Made by a program: the position numbers and the translations under genes. From assembly GCA_963693285.1 (NCBI GenBank), contig OY848929.1:808501-872500 (forward strand): a stretch of DNA of 64,000 bases, written 5' to 3'. Every line of letters starts with the position of its first letter. Position 1 is the first letter of the stretch. The notes beneath the pieces are model-generated. The model was not told where the DNA came from. It saw nothing but the letters and a program-made list of their open reading frames with translations, and made no database searches. This document shows, piece after piece, positions 22,335-58,125 of this stretch. The DNA is from Xestospongia muta. Lineage: Eukaryota; Porifera; Demospongiae; Haplosclerida; Petrosiidae.

Positions 22335-23318
22335 ATTACTTGTTCCTTTAGTTATGGTTGAATTAATTGTTGTTCCATTTTAGCCTAAATAATTTTGCTA
22401 ATTTTTATGGTTGTTGATTTCACACTACTTTGATTTTTATTTCTTTTTCTGTATTAGTTTAAGTCTATTCACTAAACATATACAAACTGTCCGTTGTCCA
22501 TTAAACTGCTGTAAAGAAAAGTCTATGAAAATTGTGAACTGAGTTAGATATATAGTATGTGCTGTGGTACTGTTATCAGCTTTAATAAGATTTGTGATAC
22601 CTTAATTAATTTAATGAGTTGATGAGTTATTATAACTGGTTACCAATTTTGTACCACAAGTGTCCTACAAAAGTTGTGGAGCAAATATAAGAGGTAAGCA
22701 AGCTTGGTTGGGGACCGTTGTGTTTTGGACCAGTATCATGACTTCTGAGGCGACTACCAGTATACTCATATGAGATTACGGGTATCACTTTGGGCAGACT
22801 AGGATACCACTGGTAGTCTCCCTTTAAACGAGAAGACAAACTGTAGGTATATCATGTCCAAATAGTATTTCATATCATCGTGTATTAACACAACTATTTT
22901 AGTTTACATAAACTTGTTCGTTGTTTGTTCAGTAAGCAGTAACACACACACATTTACAAAAAATATCACACAATGTTTCTGTTCCGATAAATCAACAAAA
23001 AGGGGACTAGCCAGGAATCCTGAATACTAAGTATAAAGCACCATCACGTCAGCTGAGTTGGATCATTTGGCTCAAATTCTTTCTTTCAAAGGCAAACATT
23101 TTAGCTACTAAATAAAGCTGTTAAAATTTCATAAATTGTACCACCCATCATGTTACATGTAGCTAACATCGATAAACATCAACTACTTTCTCTCTACACT
23201 TGCTTTTTCACATTAAGCAAAAATCATTACAGTTATGTTATTGACTGAAAAATATTGAAAACATTTTAATATTAACCAAATATTCTTGTTCAAAACAAGG
23301 ACCAAATGTTGGTTACCC
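22335..23318. other. Intergenic between convergent Kelch and SNRNP200 genes
   Basis: About 1 kb, AT-rich. A 69-codon minus-strand frame at 22630-22839 has slightly less AT-biased sequence but no recognisable domain; I do not call it. Confidence 0.4.
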
Positions 23319-35660
<12,342 letters not shown>

Positions 35661-36051
35661 GACAAGGTATTCCTTGGGTATAGTACGGTATCACTACGTA
35701 AGGGTTTATATGATACCTCGTGTGTATGTGGACGTCTGCAAAACGACAGCTCATTAAAATTAAAGTTAATAAAAATTAACCTCAATATAATAATATTCAT
35801 AGCACAACAATAATGTGGAGGCGAGGCTCTTCGTATTAAAACTGTGCTGTGTGAAACTGAGCACTGCAACTTGATCGTCCCGTATTCATAGCTATTAAGT
35901 CAATCGTAAGCTAGAACTAGGTATCGAACAACAAGACTGTGAATAAACAAAGCAATAGATCCGAGAAGCAGACTGCGCATTCACAGTGTTTGCTATTCGA
36001 CTGGCGGAAGGCAAGATTGTTCCATTGTGAGTGTGTGTTTGCTGTCCAATA
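35661..36051. promoter_or_regulatory. Intergenic promoter region SNRNP200 / PH-BTK-ankyrin-WD40 gene
   Basis: 391 bp between divergent start codons. No exon is evident; core promoters of both genes are expected here. Confidence 0.45.
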
Positions 36052-44676
<8,625 letters not shown>

Positions 44677-45229
44677 AATTCACAGAGTAGTACATGAGAT
44701 GTCTTTCAATAAACTGTTAATAGATTCGCTTCATTTAAAAATGCACTATTGTGCCCACTTAATAACGGGGGTGTGTGACATCACAAAATTATTATTATTA
44801 TTTGTATTATGTTATTTGAAATTTTTAAGTTCTTTGTAAATAATTAAAATAATAAAGCGTGCAATAATTATATGTTGAAATGTTTTTTGACCGTTTATAA
44901 ACTTATTTTTTTCTGTTAATTTTTTATTAAAATAAATTGACAGATTAATTATAAATCATTCCCAAAATTAATTTTCCATCATAAAACTATGTATGTACCA
45001 ATTGGTGAATTCAACTTCAAGTAAAGTACGTAAAATGTAGTGATACGTTTTTTATTTCCTCGTTTTAATCTCCAAATTTTAAACAAGTAATACCTGTTGT
45101 ATTACTACAATCATTAATACAATAACTACTTCATATTATACATTTTTAATAAATTAATACAATAATATCATTAATAAATGTATTATAATTGAGTCCCTAG
45201 ATTGATTGAGTCCATAGATTGAAAATAAA
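44677..45229. other. Intergenic between convergent genes
   Basis: AT-rich 3' flanks of the PH-BTK-ankyrin-WD40 gene and HSPA9. AATAAA-like strings occur near 44851 (AATAATAAAG). Confidence 0.5.
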
Positions 45230-48369
<3,140 letters not shown>

Positions 48370-48818
48370 AGTTCTCTGTGCTAGTAAGGATACACGTGGG
48401 CTGATGCAATTCGCGCATGCGCATATTACTGACCTGTAGCAATTATAAGTGCCATAATTAATGAAATGGAGGAAGGGATATAATAATTTCTATAACCAAC
48501 ACAATACATTTTGTAACATAAATTGTAGCAATAGCTGAACTATAGTAATTACACTTACATTGCTCAAAAAAGTTTAAATTCCTGGCAATGACATAAAAGG
48601 AAGTTCATTGATTGGATCCTATTTTATAGCCACATCATATGAATATTTGATATTGTACTTTAGTTGTTTTGACAATGAAAATAATAACAGAGTAAAATAT
48701 TGGTAAATGTAACATTTTATGATCTTTTGAGAGGCCCTGTTCTAGATCTCATTCACTGAATAACAACAACTAGAGAATGAAGCAGAAGTCAAACAGAAAA
48801 TTTGTGCAATATTGAAAT

Positions 48819-48860
<42 letters not shown>

Positions 48861-48862
48861 AC
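48370..48862. other. Intergenic, HSPA9 upstream region
   Basis: Holds the HSPA9 promoter and a (CT)n tract at about 48828-48858. Lid-coding exons expected for the upstream paralog are absent here. Confidence 0.5.
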
Positions 48863-51781
48863 TCTGTTGTTTTTGGCCAGTTGCAATGTCCTTAGCAGAG
48901 ACATAGACCATACCATTGGTATCAATATCAAAGATCACCTCAATATAAGGTGTACCTTTAGGAGCAGGAGGAATATCAACCTAATGTAATAGAGAGAGTA
49001 CATTGTACCTGACACAAGTTGTATCAACTCACTATTTGGAAATGTCCTAACAATTTATTATCTTTTGGCATATAATATCCTTCTCCTTCATAGACAGAAA
49101 TATCAATTGATCTCTGCCCATCTACACATGTTTAAAATATCTAATGGAAACACAATAAATTTACTACTTATATTACAGGGCCAGACCTCTCTTTTCAAAG
49201 TAGGGATTGTAGAGTTTCTAATAACAAGTTTTGTTAAGACTTCATCATATATTTTCATACTCAGAGTGTGTGGAGTGACATCCAATAGGAAAACATTATT
49301 GATATTACCACTAAAGATTCCTCCCTAAACAATGGACAATTCATTCTGCAACACTGAACAGAGAGTATCTAATATAATTAAGTAACCTGAATCGCAGCAC
49401 CAATAACAACAGTCTCCTCAGCAATAAGAGTTATCCTACCAAAGAATTGTTCAACTGCAACTTGAACCTAATATACAATATAATAGGGTCTGACCCTGGT
49501 AATCAATTCATACCAATGGCATTTTTGTCATTCCTCCAACCAACACCACCTCATTGATACCAGATATTGGAATATCTGCATCCTCAATAACTTGTTTACA
49601 CATGGTAATAGTTTGTTCTATTAAACTATATGTTAAAGACTCAAATAGAGCTCTAGTTACTGTGATGTTCATGTGTTTGGGGACACCAGCAACTGTTATT
49701 ATGGAAGACAAACTGATCTCTGTTGACATCTATATATGTATGATAAATGAGATCAGATTAGTGTCCAGTCGATAATCAAAGACTCACAGATGATGATAGT
49801 TCAATCTTGGCTTTCTCAGCAGCTTCTTGTACTTTTTGCATAGCCACTTTATCATTTTTAATGTTAATTCCTTGCTAAAATTAATATCATTGAAACAGTG
49901 ATACTGCAGTTATCTCACATCTTCGTTAAACTTTGTAACTAAATAAGAGACCAGGACATTATCAAAATCTTTTCCACCTAGATAGGTATCACCAAAAGTT
50001 GATTTGACCTGCAGGGACATTTGTGTAACTGATATGAAGAATGCAACATATTGAGCTATTTTTACCACACAATATCCTTCTGATACATCTAAAATTGAGA
50101 TATCAAATGTACCACCACCAAAATGATACACAGCAATTCTACATTAATTAATGTACAAATAACCAGTTAATTAGAGGTCTTACATACGTTTTAACTTGTT
50201 TAATACCTATACCATAAGTGAGAGCAGCTGCTGTAGTTTCATTGATTAATGTAACATTGAAACCAGCTGTTTTGCCTGCAAGTTTAGCAGCCTCATAGTA
50301 CAAAAGAATTAATAATATTGATTATAACAGGGTCATACCTTTCTTTGTGAATATGTGGAAAAAGCAGGCACTGTGATGACAGCATTTTGAACATTCTTTC
50401 CTAAATAGCTCTCTGCACAAAAGATTAATCATTGACTGAGGTCAATACATACTATGATAAATAATGCTCAAATTACCAGCTATTTTTTTCATTTTCATAA
50501 GGATAATGGCACTGATTTGGTGTGGAGCATACATCTTTCCATTAGCTCCTTTCACCAATGCTTCACCATTAATTGCCCCAACTATTCCAAATGATACATG
50601 CTCCCTAAACAAAACCAATCATAATTACAATTTGCTCACTCTTATATTATGCCATTTCAATTGAGTCTTGGTTGCCATAGTTACATAAATATGATGTGCA
50701 GTTTAATACAAGTTACCAACACAACCAGAACTAGTGTAATATAACATTTAAACCCACAAAGGCTAATTAATTATGATGTCATGTCCAAGAGATGAATATT
50801 ATTTCAACAAAGGATCTTTAACTAACAAGTAATTGAACTCTAGTACAGCATCACATGTTAGACTATACTTATCTCCTATAATAGAGTATGTTATATATCT
50901 CTCTCAACAGTATAGTACAGGTTAAAATGATTTATTAGAGACTTAGCATAACATTGATATCAGCTTTGTATACTAACAATTAATGGAGAGTTTAAGTGCC
51001 TATCTCTTATAATACATTAGTTGGTATAGTACAATGATTATGTGATTGGTATGGAATTAAGTGGAAAAGTTTTTATCAGGACAAGATCCATGATAGAGCT
51101 TCTACTGTACAATTTATTGCTCCCTTATTTTCTTACTTCATATGTGAGTGATGTACAAGAATAGACGAGACTGACATAGACTACTAAACTGACCTGAACA
51201 TATAGCTATGTGAGTAGTACAAGTAACCAGAGTTAATATTCTTAAGGACTGCAGTTACTATATATACCATGCATTAGAAAAGTGGGACAATGTTCTACAC
51301 ATCTGTTGTGCTTGAAGGAAACAAACCAACATCTATTTATCGATAAGAGATAATTCGAAATTTAGTTCTATTTTCTTTGCCATTGCTAGATGGAAAACAT
51401 ATACACGACAAAGTCTTCTCAGGGTTTGATTTTTAGTGACAACTCTTTTATTATTTCTATAGTCTGAGATTGGTATGCATAACAAGTGAGGTTTCAATCT
51501 GCACATTCGATAACTTACATTTCCCTTTGCACTTTAAAATCATCGAAATATTGTCCTATCAATCGTTTGGTGGTGCAAAAAGTATTTTGGGAATTAGTTA
51601 CAGCTTGTTGTTGTGTAAGAGTACCAACTAACAGCTCCCCATCTTTAAACGAGACAACAGATGGTGTAATCTGTGAACCTTCATCATTCTTGATAACCTT
51701 TTCTGTTTTTCCTTCAATGACAGCAACGCGAGAATTAGTAGTTCCAAGATCAATGCCAATGAAAATTCCTTCAAATGCCAT
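48863..51781 (-). pseudogene. Decayed tandem paralog of mitochondrial Hsp70
   Basis: Exon blocks match HSPA9 exons 3-14 in order and phase: 51781..51519, 50604..50477, 50412..50339, 50291..50188, 50138..50066, 50008..49919, 49874..49788, 49729..49514, 49467..49387, 49324..49187, 49140 downward, and 48980..48863. The presequence exons are missing; the frame opens [18 protein letters not shown]. In the block starting at 49140 the third codon is TAA (49134..49132) where HSPA9 has TCA, ending a possible 420-residue product inside the substrate-binding domain. DLGGGTFD reads HFGGGTFD, replacing the first Asp with His; AYFNDSQRQ reads AFSTYSQRK and INEPT reads INETT. The lid exons are absent. The upstream splice sites and frame remain intact, so the locus might still yield an isolated, probably inactive ATPase-like domain. 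Confidence 0.85.
50605..51518 (-). other. Long intron of the Hsp70 paralog
   Basis: 914 bp where the intact paralog has 91 bp (47764-47854). AT-rich, no recognisable exon or repeat family; possibly an insertion. Confidence 0.5.
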
Positions 51782-51969
51782 CTTTATGAATCAATAATGC
51801 AGTGTGTTGAAGAAGACAGTGCTTGTTGACCAGGAACACGTTTATTCTGCGAAGTCTGAATTACGTTATCGTCGTCGCCGGAAAAATTGCGCATGCGCAG
51901 AAGTCACTAACACTAAATTAAAAGGATGTTACCAGTGGTCCTCTATAGTCTACTGTCGTAAATTCATAA
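51782..51969. promoter_or_regulatory. DCTN1 upstream region
   Basis: 188 bp between the start of the Hsp70 relic and the DCTN1 ATG, containing GCGCATGCGC at about 51889-51898, a palindromic NRF1-like site. A similar TTCGCGCATGCGCATA occurs upstream of HSPA9 at about 48409-48424. Confidence 0.5.
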
Positions 51970-54288
51970 ATGGCAGAAGGCTCCTCAGACTGGATTAGAC
52001 CAGGTGTCCGTGTCTCTGTCAAAGATAAAAACTTAGAGGGAACGGTGAGATTTGTGGGTAGCACTGATTTTGCCCCTGGAAAATGGGTTGGTGTAGAATT
52101 AGATGACCCTAAGGGTAAGAACAATGGCGTTGTGAAGGGCAAGGTAAGCTAAGTACTCTCTACTCACTGTGCCTAACCCAGTTTTGTTTATATCGCAGGC
52201 TTATTTTGAGTGCCGAGATCAACACGGTCTCTTTGTACGATCCACTCAACTAGAACCTATTGGAGACCCATCATCTCCTACTCTCTCAAGTATCCCCTTA
52301 CCTAAATCAGTGGTGAAACGATCATCCTCTGGTAATAAATCTCCAACAACAGGAAGAAGATCTCCTTTAGTAGGTTCCCCAGCAACTAAGAGATCCCCTA
52401 AATCTTCAAAAACTGAACTAAGCCAGTCCCATAGCACCACCCATAAACCTGTCCCACCGACTGCTCAACCTCCTCCCAAAGAAGAAAAAGAAGAAGTAGT
52501 CGAAAAGCCAGCTTCATTTGCTGTGAGTGAATGATATTTTAATATCTAATTATTGACCACACCCACTAAATATCATAATTATATTTGTTATATTTTCTTT
52601 ATAGCCACCGCCCACGATATCTGTGAGTGGAGCACCAGAGGAGGTACGAGACTTACAACAGAAGTTAGCCATTTTGCAACAAAAGAGATCTGAAGACAAA
52701 ACAAAAATCAAAGAACTAGAAAAATTCCGACTCCAATTTCAACAGGTCTACTTTAAATAGTTTCTAACATCTATTAGTAGTTTGTATTGTAGATGATTGA
52801 GTACAAGACAAAATGGACAGAATCTCAAACTGAATTACAACAACAACTGAAACAAACAAGGAAAGAATCACGAGAGTTTCAGCTACAAAAAGAACAGATT
52901 GAAGAAGAATTAAGAGAGCTGTCTGATGCTGTAGAAATTGCTACTCTAGACAAAGAAATGGCTGAAGAGAAAGTTAATACTTTTTCTCCTTTCATTTGCT
53001 ATTATTCATTATTTCATAATTCTATTCCAGTGTGAGGGACTTCAGGCTGAGAATGAGGCTCTAAAAGAAAGAATACAAGAACTAAGCATGGACTTGGAAA
53101 TTCTTCAAAATGAAATCAGTGAATCAGGTTATGAAGGTGCAGCTGCCAGTGGTCAACTTAAGCAACTCGAGCAACAAAATACTCGTCTGAAAGACGCCCT
53201 TGTGAGGTAAGGAAAATTGATTTGGCTGTCACATATGTACACACCCTCTCTGTCTCTAGATTGAGAGATGTGTCAAACGAAGAGAAGGCAGAACACCAAC
53301 TTGTTGTCAAGGAGTTAGAAAAACAAACTCAATCTTTAGCTACAATGAGGGAACAAAAGAGTCGACTCGATGAGGAATTGAAAGTAATACAAATGATCCA
53401 ATCACATGATAGTCATGTGACTATACATCATTATAGGCAGCGGATGAATTAATTACTTCACTTAAAGAACAAGTTGATGTTGCCATGGGAGCCGAAGAGA
53501 TGGTGGAAAAATTAACAGATAAAAATCTTCAATTAGAAGAAGAGTTAGCCCAGTTAACAGAGACTGTGTCTGACCTGGTATGTGTTGTATTTGTCAAATG
53601 AAGAAGTAGTTAGTTAAATGTTTCTTACAGGAAGATTTACGGGAACTTAGCGAACAACAAGAGGAGATCAGAATTGAGGTGGAGCATGATTTGAGAGAGG
53701 AATTGGATCTCAATATGAACAACATACGTCAAATGGAACGACGACTTGAGGCCTCTCAAGAAACTATTGTAGACCAGCAGCAAACTATTGAAAAATTCAG
53801 AGAACTTGTTCGTCAACTCCAGGTAACTGGAGTATGAACAGAGTAACAAGTTATGCGTCAAACCATTTATATTATAGGTTGATTTAGCAGAATTAAGGAG
53901 ACAACCAAAAGGTGAAGAAGAGCAAGCATTACCTCCTGTAGCTCCTGATACAATGTTGAAACAGTTAAAGACATCTGTTGTCCAAGCCTATTCTAGAGTT
54001 AGTTAAAAATGACAAACTATTTTGATGATCTCATGTTCCCCCGTAGACAATTGATTATGAGTTACGTAAACTAGAAACTAAACAATCATCTGATATGATA
54101 AATCATTTGAAATCGTTCTTACCTAATTCATTTCTTGTTAGTGGAGGTGAGTGATGTTTGAAATGATCATGTGATATTCATGTGACTTTGTTAGGTGATT
54201 ATGATGCACTCAATGTAATCATGTTGCTCCCAAGACTCGTATTTAAGGCAGAGTTGATTATAGATCAACTGAGACAGCAGGTTTGTAT

Positions 54289-54327
<39 letters not shown>

Positions 54328-57300
54328 ACTAAGTAACTAACTAACTAACTTTCTACTTTAGACTGCCATGGATGATGCTTTGAGCTCACCAAGTTCTCTC
54401 AAGAACAATACAAAGAAGGATCTTCTAACATATGTAGCTTTTCTGATATACAAGCTATCCTCTTTACAATTACTTGTTAATAGAACTATCAGGTATTATA
54501 ATATAAAAAATGTGAATAAGTTATTTATTTATTCTACAGGGCACTGAATGAATGCGATGTTCAAGTATATCGTCAAATTGGTGGATTAAGAGATGATCTT
54601 GCACTTCATGAGAGAGCTCTAGATATTTTAATTGAACTGCTTAAGAAAGAACAGGTTAGGCCAGTTTATGAAACTAGTTTGAAACTATTGCTTTCCTTTA
54701 TCAGTTGGACGAATCTGTACCTCTAAATGGAATCGAGAAAGCCATCAATCATTTTGAGGTAACCATAACAATAATAGCTGTTCTATTTTTGATTCTATTG
54801 GTCTATAGAGTCTTTTACAAAGTCGTCTCACACTTGTTCCGAAGTGTGGTCAGATGGACATGTTTCAGGACCAAGTTAAAGTGGTGTTAAATGGCTGTGA
54901 TTATTGTTCACTTGAAATGATACGATTACAGGCATTCACTAAAGTAAATCTACAGTCATGTGATTGTCATGTGACTGACACATTATATTATAGGATGGAA
55001 CTGGGTTTATGACTCAATTGAAAGAACTAGAAGCATTCAACAGTGACATTCGTCAAAACTGTAGGAGAGCTAGACGTCGACTCCCCACCCCTCAATCTGG
55101 GAAAATAGTTGTGTGTCCTGCGGAACTCTTTCCCATGGTTATTAGCCATCAACGTCTCATAGTAACCAACTTTAGAGCTTTACATAATAAAGTGTATGAG
55201 ACAGCCCAAGGCCTCTCTGGTAAGTTGCTTATCTTTGTGAATTCAAGCTACACCTACAAACAAAGACACGACAAATGTACATTACAATGATACCTTTATT
55301 TCTTTTCTTGAAGAGGGTGAGACTTTATCTAATGGAGAATTGGAGACCTTTTTACAAGAGATATCACGAGTTGTATTACAGGAAGTCCTGGTAACAGAGG
55401 AACGATCATCTGAAGAATTAATCCAGTATGTTATTAAACTATCATATCATTAATTTATCAAACTATCATATCATTGATTTATCAAACTATCATATTATTG
55501 ACAATTTCTTATTTAGTATATGTCTCTCAAAGATAGCCAAGTCTTTAGAACAGTTCCTCAATGATCTTCAAGATGGTACTTATGATGCTCCAGACCCAAA
55601 GATAAAGGTTAGTTGTTAGTTTACAGACAAGAATGTGGCTTGCCCTCTATAGTATAAATAAAACATTACTATAATTACTAGCACAATGTTCCTAACTTAG
55701 TAAAGCCCACACAACTGTTTTCTTTATAAAGTCATCTCTTCCCCCTCTCTTTCTCTGTTGTCTATTCTTCAGGTAACGCCTCCATTGGGTGTTCGTGCTC
55801 AAGCTGTCAAAGCTGAGCTCAGTGACACAGAAGGATTGAAATATAAAATAGAAGAGAAAAATAATGAAATCATTGAACTTAAGAAAAGCATTAAAATGAA
55901 ATCCCAAGAAGTTGGAGAAGTAAATGTTAAAGTTGGACTGCTTGAGAAAAAATTAGAGATTGCAGATACTGAGGTATGTCATGTGACTGTCATGTGGTTT
56001 ATCTTTAGTTTTTGTGCAGTGTGTTCGTAAAGTAGAGGAACAAAAAATGGAAACAGAGAGAATCAAAACAATAATGGATCAACAAGAAGAGTAAGAGATA
56101 AATAGACTGATAGGAAAATGATTTTAGATGGACAGACACATACATGAGTGTGTAAGTGGATAATGGATTGATGAATGGAGAGACAGATCATTGATGGGAT
56201 ATACATCAATATATGGTTTCGTAAATGAGTACGTTACCAAATGATCAAAGCCACCTTATGTACGTGTACATACATGTAACTAAATTTGTCCACACCCTTG
56301 TTTTGTGGTGTCTGGTCATGGTCTGTCTGTTGTCATTATTACTACTTGGAGTATGTAGCAGTTGTATTTACTATGTAGATATGTATGATCTAATAATACC
56401 TTAGAGAGAAATGGATCATTTATAACAATATTCTCTATAATGATCTTTTAATTAGACCATTATGATATAATGATTTTTAGGATGGTGATTAGACCAGTGT
56501 GTGTGATATGATCAAATGATTTTTAGGATGGTGATTGAGCAGTGTGGGTGATAAGATAAAATATTTTAGGAGGGTGATTTGACCAATGTCATCTCTTTAT
56601 AACAGTAGTAATAGCCAGTCACTCATATCAGTTGCTTGTAGTATCTACCAGTACTTATTAGTATGTTGATTTAACATGACTCTCTTTCACTAGGAAATTC
56701 AACAAGGCCATTATAGTTCTTCAGAGAGATATTGAAGCCCTTGAGGAAGAAAGAGACACATTAAAACAGAAACTAGACAATCAATCCAAGACTCACATCC
56801 CTGCTGATATCTCTAGTACTAGAAGATCAATGTCCCTCAGTGGTTAGTAGAGTACATCACTTCTACATGTTGGGACCACCCACGTCTTCTCTAGGTCGAC
56901 AAGCACTAGCTGCTCTGATCTCCCGTTCACCTGGGACTCCCCAAAGGAGTCAAACAACAACTCCTTCTGTTCAAACTAGTACCCCAACTTTGTCTGAGAA
57001 TGGTCCAGAACAAGAAACAATCGTATCAAATTCTCCACTACTTTTAGCTCAAGTAGGTCATATGATAAAGTCACATGATAATCACATGATATACCTTATA
57101 GATTGATTCATTAAGGAAGGCATTGAACTTTTCACAGGATGAGAATGTTCGTTTGAAAGCTCAGATGGCTAAAGTGAGTTAATTAATGCACTAGTCTATA
57201 TTATCTGGTTGTAAGCAGGCTAAACTGGCCTCTCTGCCTCATTTGAATATTCCAAAGAGATTGCTAACTACCAATAAGCAACAAGATGATGATGAACAGG

Positions 57301-57945
57301 ATATAAGCAATCGTACTGACCTGGAGAAGTCAGTATTGAAACGAACAAACAGTTTACTACAGGTTGGATGGATGCATTAATAAACAGATTGACTTTATAT
57401 TAATACTTAGGATCTGAGTACTGTCCTTCGTCAAACTTGTGTTGTAGACATTACAAAGAAAGAGAGTAAGTTCAGTGTTGTTATTGTTTGGTTATTTGTA
57501 ATACACCTGCAGACTCAACATCAAGTTCTAGAGATATACTAGCTCAACAGTTGTCTACTTTAGTTGAACTAAAGAAAAAAACTGATAAGGTATATTGTTG
57601 TACTGGTCACATAATCACAAATTATTTTGTGGATATTAGTTGAAGGAGGATACTATCCAAGTGCTGGCTACCACTCATCCAGGAGGACTTGTGTTAAGTC
57701 GACTCCGACCTTTTGTTTCACCTCAATTTGCAAAAGTATGTATAATTTTGTTAATATAGAGTTGATCTCTCTCTCTCTCTCTCAAGGTTCTTTCTGAAGC
57801 TAATACTCCCTCACAGCTTCTTGCGAGGTTACACCTTCCCTGTCCTCCTCAAGAAATAGTGACATCATCAGTAAAAGGTTCTAATCAAAAGCTGATTTTA
57901 TCTGCAAATCAATTCCAAGCTCTCCATACGTTAGTTATAACTTAA
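51970..57945 (+). CDS. DCTN1: Dynactin subunit 1 (p150Glued)
   Basis: Twenty-eight exons in phase: 51970..52143, 52199..52522, 52605..52745, 52793..52972, 53031..53206, 53260..53383, 53437..53577, 53631..53822, 53878..53997, 54047..54146, 54195..54280, 54362..54492, 54540..54654, 54705..54758, 54809..54943, 54994..55219, 55314..55425, 55517..55607, 55773..55973, 56020..56090, 56694..56842, 56895..57052, 57102..57173, 57219..57362, 57411..57465, 57513..57589, 57640..57735, 57787..57945; 1267 residues (human 1278). A CAP-Gly domain (about 10-80) carries GKNNGVVKG, with Asn at the third position of the usual GKNDG, and a Ser/Pro-rich basic region follows (~100-165). CC1 covers roughly 190-520 ([40 protein letters not shown]). 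The dynactin-specific middle region includes [19 protein letters not shown] and CC2 has [18 protein letters not shown]. It binds microtubules and dynein intermediate chain in the dynactin complex. Confidence 0.95.
54291..54327. repeat. (CT)n tract in a DCTN1 intron
   Basis: CT repeat followed by an (AACT)n run, just upstream of the acceptor at 54361. Confidence 0.9.
56091..56693 (+). other. Longest DCTN1 intron
   Basis: 603 bp, AT-rich, with a duplicated stretch (GATTTTTAGGATGGTGATTA / GATTTTTAGGATGGTGATTG) at about 56471-56540. No exon is visible. Confidence 0.6.
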
Positions 57946-58125
57946 AATGACTTTATAATAGAGACATGACTTTATTGTCATTGTTAATATCAAATCAACT
58001 AAGAAAAATTGTAGTTTTATCAAATAATAGATAGTATCTTTTTAAAAAACCAACAAATTGTATTAAATTTTATTAGGCTTAAATGAGTAACAGCAAATCT
58101 AAATAATTTTCAAAACGTCAGTCTA

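Noticed and set aside
22630..22839. 69-codon minus-strand frame between Kelch and SNRNP200
   Set aside because: No recognisable domain, hydrophobic pattern or splice context; consistent with chance.
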